The notes below the pieces were generated by a model. It saw nothing but the letters and a program-made list of their open reading frames with translations. It did no database searches and was not told the origin of the DNA. Shown piece after piece: positions 58,448 to 64,000 of a stretch of DNA of 64,000 nt (the first letter of the stretch is position 1; the number at the start of each line of letters is the position of its first letter). Position numbers and translations under genes: made by a program. The DNA is from 0-14-3-00-41-53 sp041500225 (GTDB taxonomy: Bacteria > Nitrospirota > Thermodesulfovibrionia > Thermodesulfovibrionales > SM23-35), in the NCBI GenBank assembly GCA_041500225.1, contig JBGQLV010000006.1, positions 9,523-73,522 of the forward strand. Reading direction: 5' to 3'.

Positions 58448-58894
58448 CTATCTTTTAAAATCCAGTAATTCCTTTTCTTTTGCTCTCATTTTAACTTTAT
58501 GATATCTGCTTTTTTCATGGTCATAATCTATAAGATGAAGGAGTCCGTGGATAAGGAGCTTTTTCAGTTCTTCATTGAATGTAAGGCCATACTGTGATGC
58601 CTGTCTTTTAGCCTGATGAAGATTGATTATTATATCACCCAAAACAAATTGCCGAGAGCTGAGAGCTGGGAGCTGAGAGCTATATTCTATTTGCGGGAAT
58701 GAGAGGACATCTGTAGTCTTATCCACACCCCTGTACTGACGGTTCAGTATCCTCATTCTCCTGTCATTTACAAAAAGGATACTGAGTTCAGCCTTGTGGA
58801 GGCCGAGCAGACGGAGTGTCTTCTTTGAAAGGCTTCTTATTCTCTGTTGATTTACCTTTATGAGTCTTTGCTGGTTCTTTATATAGACCTTCAT
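58448..58894 (-). CDS. ybeY: Endoribonuclease YbeY
   Basis: A 148-residue zinc metalloprotein acting in 16S rRNA 3' maturation and ribosome quality control. The HGxLHLxxYDH motif is intact (His116, His120, His126 in IHGLLHLIDYDH). DKTTDVLSFPQ and LGDIIIN flank a 12-residue insertion (about 71-82, YSSQLPALSSRQ) encoded by heptamer repeats at 58654-58681. The start overlaps the end of the 7TM-HD gene by 107 bases in another frame. Confidence 0.92.
   Translation of the reverse strand: MKVYIKNQQRLIKVNQQRIRSLSKKTLRLLGLHKAELSILFVNDRRMRILNRQYRGVDKTTDVLSFPQIEYSSQLPALSSRQFVLGDIIINLHQAKRQASQYGLTFNEELKKLLIHGLLHLIDYDHEKSRYHKVKMRAKEKELLDFKR
58654..58681. repeat. Heptanucleotide tandem repeat inside ybeY
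   Basis: Four heptamers, GAGAGCT twice, GGGAGCT once and GAGAGCT once (plus strand), in frame within ybeY. Confidence 0.92.
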
Positions 58895-60392
58895 CTGTAA
58901 AATCGAATCCTGGATAATCTATCCTTCTATGAAATATGCTTGTTAGTACGTGAGAGAAACGCTTCTTTATCTCATAGATATCTTTCAGTGTAAGCTCGCA
59001 TTCATCGAGCTGACCGTCAAGGAATACATGGTTTATTATCCTGTCGACCAATGATGTAATTCTTGCCGGTGTTGGATCTGTAAGAACCCTTGATGCAGCT
59101 TCGACCACATCTGCCATCATCACAAGTGCTGCCACGCGTGTCTGTGGTTTTGGGGCATGATATTTATAGTCTTCCTCAACTGGTGTGACATCCTCTTTCT
59201 GCTCTTTTGCCTTTTGATAAAAATAACTGACCAGCATGTTACCATGATGCTGCTCTATGATATCAATAATCGGCTCCGGAAGCTTACCCTGCCTGGCAAG
59301 TTCAACACCCTCCTTGACGTGGTTGATGATTATCATGCTGCTCATGTGCGGGGTTAGTTTGTCGTGTTTACTGACTGAACCACTCTGGTTCTCAATAAAA
59401 TATTCCGGCATCTTAATTTTACCGATATCATGGTAATATGCACTTACCCTCGCAAGCAAAGGGTTTGCGCCGACTGCTTCAGCAGCAGATTCCACAAGGT
59501 TTCCGACAATAACACTGTGATGATATGTGCCCGGTGCTGTGACCATAAGGGTTTTCATTATTGGCTGATCGAGATCAAGCAGTTCGAGCAAGCTTATGTC
59601 AGTGGTGACCTTGAATAAATATTCAAGAATGGGAAGCAAAATGGAAACAATTGCAGTAACGCCAATGCCTCCAAGCGCGGCAAACATTATTGAGGGTGGT
59701 GCCTTAGCTGTGAAAAGCTCGTTTTTAAACAGGAGTATTATTATTACAGTTAAGACATTTACTGCAATTACATAGCTCCCTCCTTTGAGGAGAGAAGACC
59801 TCTTTTTGCACCTTATAACACTGAAGGCTGCTGTAATGCTTCCAACAAAGGCATAAATGGTAAAGGATGCATCATGAAGCCAGAGCCCGGTGAGGAGACT
59901 GACCATGAAGGAAAAAGTAATTGCAGTATGAAAATCAAAGAGGAGTGATACAAGCATTGCCCCAGCCGGGATGGGAATCCCGAACAAAGCACTATCTAAG
60001 GCTTTGAGCTCCAGACCCTTGGAGAGGCTGTGCAGTAAATAACCGAATAGCCTGCCTATCAGGAGGGTGCTTATAAGCATCATGCCGAGAAGTAATAACA
60101 TATTGTATTTCTTAATATAGGCAGGTTTATATCTCATTATATCTCTGTAAAGTATAAACAGCAGGAGGCAGGTGATAAAGAAACCACCAATCAATTGTTC
60201 TATACTAAATTTTTCCTGTAATGACAGGGCAGCTATGAATCCGGCTGTGACAATTAAAGATGTCCTTATGATCTGATCATGTTTACTATAGCGGATGGGG
60301 GCATCTTTTACTTTTGAAGGAGTCACTTCAAACATTGTCCTGAAAAAGTCGATAATCCTTCGGGTTTTATTCTTCTGCAGACCGTTTTTCAT
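58788..60392 (-). CDS. 7TM-HD phosphohydrolase (PgpH-like c-di-AMP phosphodiesterase, short form)
   Basis: A 534-residue membrane protein. About seven hydrophobic helices lie between residues 40 and 250, then a cytoplasmic HD domain with GTYHHSVIVGNLVESAA, YYHDIGKIKMPEYF, IEQHHGN and a late DVVEAASR motif. PgpH-type enzymes hydrolyse c-di-AMP to pApA. The large extracytoplasmic 7TMR-HDED sensor domain found in many homologues (700-850 residues) is missing. The Lys/Pro-rich C-terminal 30 residues are encoded over the ybeY start. It follows phoH with a 26-base overlap. Confidence 0.87.
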   Translation of the reverse strand: MKNGLQKNKTRRIIDFFRTMFEVTPSKVKDAPIRYSKHDQIIRTSLIVTAGFIAALSLQEKFSIEQLIGGFFITCLLLFILYRDIMRYKPAYIKKYNMLLLLGMMLISTLLIGRLFGYLLHSLSKGLELKALDSALFGIPIPAGAMLVSLLFDFHTAITFSFMVSLLTGLWLHDASFTIYAFVGSITAAFSVIRCKKRSSLLKGGSYVIAVNVLTVIIILLFKNELFTAKAPPSIMFAALGGIGVTAIVSILLPILEYLFKVTTDISLLELLDLDQPIMKTLMVTAPGTYHHSVIVGNLVESAAEAVGANPLLARVSAYYHDIGKIKMPEYFIENQSGSVSKHDKLTPHMSSMIIINHVKEGVELARQGKLPEPIIDIIEQHHGNMLVSYFYQKAKEQKEDVTPVEEDYKYHAPKPQTRVAALVMMADVVEAASRVLTDPTPARITSLVDRIINHVFLDGQLDECELTLKDIYEIKKRFSHVLTSIFHRRIDYPGFDFTDEGLYKEPAKTHKGKSTENKKPFKEDTPSARPPQG

Positions 60393-61257
60393 ATCTTTCG
60401 TATGCTTTTACAATCTCCTGGACAAGTTTGTGCCTTACCACATCTTTTTCAGAGAAATATATAAATTTAATACCTTCAATATCACTCAGTATCCTCTCAG
60501 CCTCTATAAGGCCTGAAGTCTTTCCTGAGGGAAGGTCTATCTGAGTTATGTCTCCTGTAATAACGGTCTTTGAATTAAATCCGAGTCTTGTAAGGTACAT
60601 CTTCATCTGCTCAGAAGTTGTGTTCTGAGCCTCGTCAAGAATTACGAACGAATCATTAAGGGTTCTGCCCCTCATGAATGCAAGCGGTGCTATCTCAATA
60701 ATTCCACGCTCTACAAGTTTGCCTGCTTTTTCTGCTTCCATCATATCTAAGAGTGCGTCATACAATGGTCTCAGATAAGGGTTAAATTTCTCGTATATGT
60801 CGCCAGGCAGAAAACCAAGTTTTTCTCCTGCTTCTACAGCAGGCCTTGCAAGAACGATCCTGCTTACCTGTTTTTTGAGAAATGCATTTATGGCCATTGC
60901 CATTGCAAGATAGGTTTTCCCTGTACCTGCAGGTCCTATACCGATGACTATATCGAAATTTTTTATAGCATCTATATATCTTCTCTGGGTCTCTGTTTTT
61001 GGTATGATGAATCTTTTTTTTGAAGATACAGGGATGTTATTCAAGAATAGGTCTTTCACTGAAGTATATTCCCCTTCCGATGTAGTAGACCTCAAAGCAT
61101 AACGTATGTCTTCAGGGTTGAGATTGTATCCGCTTAAGTTTATTGATCGAATATCCTGGATAAGTCTTTCTGCCTTTTCTACAGATTTATCAACACCCTG
61201 CAAAAAAATCTTATTTCCTCTTTGAGAGGCTATAATACCAAGTGTTTCCTCTATCAC
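60367..61257 (-). CDS. phoH: PhoH-family ATPase (start uncertain)
   Basis: A PhoH/YbeZ protein of 296 residues from GTG 61257. Walker A is GIGPAGTGKTYLA, Walker B SFVILDEAQNT, with RPAVEAGEKLGFLPGD and VITGDITQIDLPSG as further signatures. Homology extends upstream: the same frame is open to about 61335 and encodes LEIELDSEKESNLLYGG, the usual N-terminal part. There AGGAGG (61345-61340) precedes only ACG and TTA codons. The true start may be non-standard. PhoH acts with YbeY in RNA metabolism, and both are in this operon. Confidence 0.9.
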   Translation of the reverse strand: MIEETLGIIASQRGNKIFLQGVDKSVEKAERLIQDIRSINLSGYNLNPEDIRYALRSTTSEGEYTSVKDLFLNNIPVSSKKRFIIPKTETQRRYIDAIKNFDIVIGIGPAGTGKTYLAMAMAINAFLKKQVSRIVLARPAVEAGEKLGFLPGDIYEKFNPYLRPLYDALLDMMEAEKAGKLVERGIIEIAPLAFMRGRTLNDSFVILDEAQNTTSEQMKMYLTRLGFNSKTVITGDITQIDLPSGKTSGLIEAERILSDIEGIKFIYFSEKDVVRHKLVQEIVKAYERYEKRSAEE

Positions 61258-61328
61258 CTTAAGGTTTTTGTCAAGCCCTCCATAAAGAAGGTTAGATTCT
61301 TTTTCACTGTCAAGTTCGATCTCTAAGG

Positions 61329-61946
61329 TTAACGTAAGTCCTCCTGGTCTGTCTTAAACGTTACGAATGTTTTCAGACCCTCAGCCTTTTTTATTTTGAT
61401 AGATAGTACCTCAGCCTCTTTTCTGGTAACGAAATCGCCTACCATCACCTTATAGAGTTTTTTATGTGTTTTTGTTTCAGTTGGGGCTATATATGTCTTA
61501 TATCCTTTTTTATCAAGCCTTGACTTAAGGGCATTTGCATCAGAAACATCCTTGAATGCACCTGTCTGAACTGTGTATCTTTTTGTTTTTAGAGTTTTTT
61601 TAGTTTCTTTGGTTTCTGTGGTCTGTTTAGTTTCTTTAGTTATTTGAGTTTTTTTGGTTTCTTGAGCTTGTTGGGCCTTTACGGTTTGTTGAGTTTCTTG
61701 CGGTTTTTGGGTTTGCTCTGGTTGCCGGACTAATGCCTCTTTTTTCTCAGATTCTATATTTTTCTGTTCAGCACTTTCCTGTACAGGTATAACAGTTGTC
61801 TGATTTACAACAGGAGGTTGGAAGCTTTTACCAACAAAATAACCGAGTGTAAAACTAAGTGAGGATGTAATGAGTATAGCTATAATAACGGTCCATTTGC
61901 CAATATAAAATACGGATGACATTTCTTTAATTTCAGTTCTTTTCAT
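61329..61946 (-). CDS. SPOR-domain membrane protein (FtsN-like)
   Basis: A 205-residue bitopic protein: short cytosolic start, one transmembrane helix at about 14-36 (WTVIIAILITSSLSFTLGYF), and a Gln/Thr/Lys-rich linker with repeated ETKKT/KETKQT units. The C-terminal SPOR domain (about 125-200; YTVQTGAFKDVSDANALKSR, then LYKVMVGDFVTRKEAE) binds septal peptidoglycan. It overlaps queA by ATGA and lies 6 bp before the open frame of phoH. A cell-division role is likely. Confidence 0.87.
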   Translation of the reverse strand: MKRTEIKEMSSVFYIGKWTVIIAILITSSLSFTLGYFVGKSFQPPVVNQTTVIPVQESAEQKNIESEKKEALVRQPEQTQKPQETQQTVKAQQAQETKKTQITKETKQTTETKETKKTLKTKRYTVQTGAFKDVSDANALKSRLDKKGYKTYIAPTETKTHKKLYKVMVGDFVTRKEAEVLSIKIKKAEGLKTFVTFKTDQEDLR

Positions 61947-62950
61947 AAAATAAGCATAGCATCACCATATGAGAGAAATCTATACCCTTCGGCGATAGCT
62001 TCCTTATAAGCCTTAATCAAATTTTCCCAACCGCACATAGCAGAGGCTAACATGAGAGGAGTAGACCTGGGAAGGTGAAAATTTGTGACTAGGGAATCAA
62101 TAATCCTGAAATTATATCCAGGGTAGATAAATAAGTCTGTTGTTCCTTTTAATCTCCCATTTTGAGAAAATACATTGCAATTGCTGCTCATATACCCCTC
62201 TATTGCCCTTGTTGTAGTTGTTCCTACAGAAATAACTCTTTTACCGGAGGCTTTAACCTCTTTAATTTCAGAAATAAGTTCGTTGTCTATTTCAAAATAC
62301 TCAATGCCCATAGAATGTTCTTCAACGTTTTTGGTTCTAATGGGGCTGAATGTGCCAATGCCTACATGCAGTGTCAGTTCTCTTAGTAATATACCCTTTG
62401 AGGTGATCTTATTTAGCAATCTAGTTGTAAAGTGAAGGCCTGCTGTAGGAGCTGCTATGGAGCCTTCCTTCTTTGCATATATAGTCTGGTAGGTTTCTTT
62501 ATCTGATTCATCAGGAGAACGTTTTATATAAGGTGGAAGTGGCATGTTACCGTATTTCCAGATGATATCCATGAAATCCCCGGAATATTTGAAATATGCA
62601 GTATCCCCATTATGAAGCTCTAACTGTAATCCCTCTGAAATCTTCAGTGTTCCTGTGAACCTTCCTTTTGAAAGTACCTCCCATGCATTACCCTCTTTCT
62701 TTCTTACAAGCAGGATTTCTAACCTGCCCCCGCTTTTTTTAAGTCCGGTAAGCCTTGCAGGGAAGACCCGCGTGTTGTTTGTAAGTAGCAGGTCTCCTTT
62801 ATCAAGATATGAAGGAAGGTCAGAGAACCTTTTGTGTTCAACGATACCGTCTTTATGAAGCACAAGAAGTCTTGAGTTGGACCGCTCTTTCAATGGCCGT
62901 TTTGCAACCAGGTATTCAGGGAGAAAAAAGTCGAAATCAGCGACTTTCAT
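61943..62950 (-). CDS. queA: S-adenosylmethionine:tRNA ribosyltransferase-isomerase
   Basis: A 335-residue QueA that transfers ribose from SAM to preQ1 in tRNA, giving epoxyqueuosine. LPEYLVAKRPLKERSNSRLL, NNTRVFPARL, GSIAAPTAGLHFT and TLHVGIGTFSPIR are family signatures, with the ending RSTPLMLASAMCG. It overlaps the spoIID stop by 14 bases and the SPOR gene by 4. Together with queE at 49168 it supports queuosine synthesis. Confidence 0.95.
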   Translation of the reverse strand: MKVADFDFFLPEYLVAKRPLKERSNSRLLVLHKDGIVEHKRFSDLPSYLDKGDLLLTNNTRVFPARLTGLKKSGGRLEILLVRKKEGNAWEVLSKGRFTGTLKISEGLQLELHNGDTAYFKYSGDFMDIIWKYGNMPLPPYIKRSPDESDKETYQTIYAKKEGSIAAPTAGLHFTTRLLNKITSKGILLRELTLHVGIGTFSPIRTKNVEEHSMGIEYFEIDNELISEIKEVKASGKRVISVGTTTTRAIEGYMSSNCNVFSQNGRLKGTTDLFIYPGYNFRIIDSLVTNFHLPRSTPLMLASAMCGWENLIKAYKEAIAEGYRFLSYGDAMLIL

Positions 62951-63965
62951 ACAACTGTATTATAGTCCCTGGGTAAAAAAAGGATAGGATTTCTTTGTAA
63001 TTTTTCCCTTCACGTGCCATCTGGAGCGCACCCCACTGACACAGTCCAACACCGTGACCATAACCTTTTCCTTCAAATATCATGGAGTCCCCATCACGTG
63101 TTAGACTAAAATTTGTGCTCGGAAGACGACTCCAGCCGAGTGCTTTTCTGAGATCGGTTGCATTGATTGTAGTCATCCCGGAATTGTTTACTATATTGAG
63201 TTGTTTAACCCGGTTTGTTGAAGTATAGGTTTTTATTGATATCTCTTTAATTCCTGATAGGTTTAATGCCTTTTCGATTTCTGCAAGTTCAATCCTCTTT
63301 TCCCATGCTGAGTATGGGGATATCTCGCAGCTTGATTCCAATGATTTTAAATAAGGATAGCTTTTGCCAAATACATCTTCTGGGTTTTCTGTCTTTCCAC
63401 CACATGTTGAATGATAAAAGGCCTCTATTGGTTTATTGTCGAAGGTGAGTATCTCGCTGCTTGTTTCTGCAACAGCATATGCTACCCTTACGTCAGGATT
63501 ATTACCCTTATAAACCTGATGAAGAACAGAAGATGCAATATGGTATATCGAGTCTCCATTCATCCTTTTTTGATACACAGCATATGTCCTTGATATAACA
63601 GCCTGCGCCTTAAGTGCTTCCATCTCCCAGTTTGAACCAACCTCTGCCACAACAACATCCTTAACATAATCCTCTATCGGAAGTTCGTTTATAAGATAGA
63701 GCCCGCCTTCACCTTTCCACACATCAATATTACCGGTATAGCGGGAACCCATCACGAGGAGATCTCCCCTCATACTCCCGAGCTTCTCTATCTTTTCATT
63801 CTTTGCAGGGATTTTAGGATAAACCTCATTTACTATGAGAACCTTTATATTAGTCTCAGCGAAAGCAGTGAAAAGTGAAAAGTGAAAAGTGAAAAGTGAA
63901 AAAAAGAAGAAGATAAATAATTTCTTTAACTTTGAACTTTGAACTTTGAACTTTTCACTTTTCAT
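62937..63965 (-). CDS. SpoIID/LytB-domain secreted protein
   Basis: A 342-residue exported SpoIID-like protein. LPIEDYVKDVVVAEVGSNW, ALKAQAVISRTYAVYQ, FYHSTCGGKT and the ending GYGHGVGLCQWGALQMA are the SpoIID signatures, so a lytic transglycosylase on denuded glycan is likely. The signal peptide region (residues 1-36) is written by two heptamer arrays (63867-63903 and 63928-63962): KFKVQSSKLKK and FSLFTFHFSLFTAFA. It has an SD-like AGGAG and starts where the upstream stop ends (TAATG). Confidence 0.9.
   Translation of the reverse strand: MKSEKFKVQSSKLKKLFIFFFFSLFTFHFSLFTAFAETNIKVLIVNEVYPKIPAKNEKIEKLGSMRGDLLVMGSRYTGNIDVWKGEGGLYLINELPIEDYVKDVVVAEVGSNWEMEALKAQAVISRTYAVYQKRMNGDSIYHIASSVLHQVYKGNNPDVRVAYAVAETSSEILTFDNKPIEAFYHSTCGGKTENPEDVFGKSYPYLKSLESSCEISPYSAWEKRIELAEIEKALNLSGIKEISIKTYTSTNRVKQLNIVNNSGMTTINATDLRKALGWSRLPSTNFSLTRDGDSMIFEGKGYGHGVGLCQWGALQMAREGKNYKEILSFFYPGTIIQLYESR
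63867..63962. repeat. Two opposed heptanucleotide arrays forming the spoIID signal-peptide codons
   Basis: AAAAGTG repeats about five times at 63867-63903. At 63928-63962 AACTTTG repeats three times and passes into AACTTTT-CACTTTT, the reverse complement of the first unit. The spacer encodes the Lys/Phe core of the signal peptide. Confidence 0.92.
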
Positions 63966-64000
63966 TATCTTCTCCTGATGAGCCAGAAAATAAAGGTTAA
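63965..64000 (-). CDS. 3' end of a DUF2905-like small membrane protein
   Basis: The last 11 codons and stop of a minus-strand gene (LTFIFWLIRRR). DUF2905 proteins end with a transmembrane helix followed by FWL-x-RR, and the family is commonly found just before spoIID/queA and after ruvB. Only this tail is visible. The TAA overlaps the spoIID ATG by one base. Confidence 0.6.
   Translation of the reverse strand, partial: LTFIFWLIRRR

Overview
The window reads as one stretch of a bacterial chromosome with moderate to low GC and AT-rich spacers. Nearly all space is coding or built from short palindromic repeats. A diderm cell envelope is indicated by a SurA-type chaperone with a SPOR domain, an OmpA-family protein and a RodZ homologue. 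The gene orders ilvC-psd-(siroheme protein)-pssA-leuA and DUF2905-spoIID-queA-SPOR-phoH-7TM/HD-ybeY, together with many PAS/REC/HD-GYP signalling proteins, would suit a Nitrospirota (Thermodesulfovibrionia-like) or deltaproteobacterial-grade anaerobe. That placement is inference from gene content and order; no rRNA is present.

Layout. 0-1.7 kb: two paralogous winged-helix regulators (one with the tail of a lost toxin partner) around a tRNA-Leu(UAG). 1.7-5.5 kb, minus: rodZ, a PilZ-DUF4388-DnaJ-TPR protein, an RNase H-like nuclease and a Cys-rich protein. 5.6-15.2 kb: fabF, an RNase Z-like protein, then a tightly overlapping plus-strand run galT-glgA-histidine kinase-response regulator-moeA/PBP. 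15.2-17.1 kb: LysM/NlpC peptidase, scpB and a small basic protein. 17.2-21.7 kb: a signalling island (REC-kinase, NarL regulator, REC-PAS, REC-GAF-HD-GYP). 22-25.5 kb: proB, a small lipoprotein, a zinc-ribbon protein and a REP-type transposase. 25.8-36 kb: mutS, NifU-like, nitroreductase, rarA, pncB-like, EamA permease, a DUF457-type membrane protein and SurA-like.

The most distinctive region is 36.1-43.0 kb, a chromosomal integron. A tyrosine recombinase carrying the IntI-specific insertion (41500-43029, plus) faces away from a leftward array of minus-strand cassettes separated by attC-like sites. The cassettes encode a secreted protein, two related HEAT-repeat proteins and a small unknown protein; an OmpA-family gene follows. 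Divergent promoter candidates for integrase and cassettes lie between them. The integrase has a 187-residue N-terminal extension with a second putative core-binding domain.

43.5-49 kb: a long GAPDH-like protein and a 1384-residue protein that joins a large helical region to the ATP-grasp and phospho-His domains of pyruvate phosphate dikinase, without its PEP-binding barrel. 49.2-54.8 kb: queE, a terminator-like hairpin, then the branched-chain amino acid/phospholipid operon. 54.8-58.3 kb: AlkD-like repair protein and a toxin-antitoxin cluster. 58.4-64 kb, minus: the ybeY/7TM-HD/phoH/SPOR/queA/spoIID operon.

A second theme is repeats. Heptanucleotide tandem arrays sit in frame inside fabF, ybeY and spoIID and once between genes. 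Palindromic elements have entered the linkers of the LysM peptidase and the integrase. Several REP or MITE-like elements lie between genes, and one class shares its ends with the flanks of the resident REP transposase.
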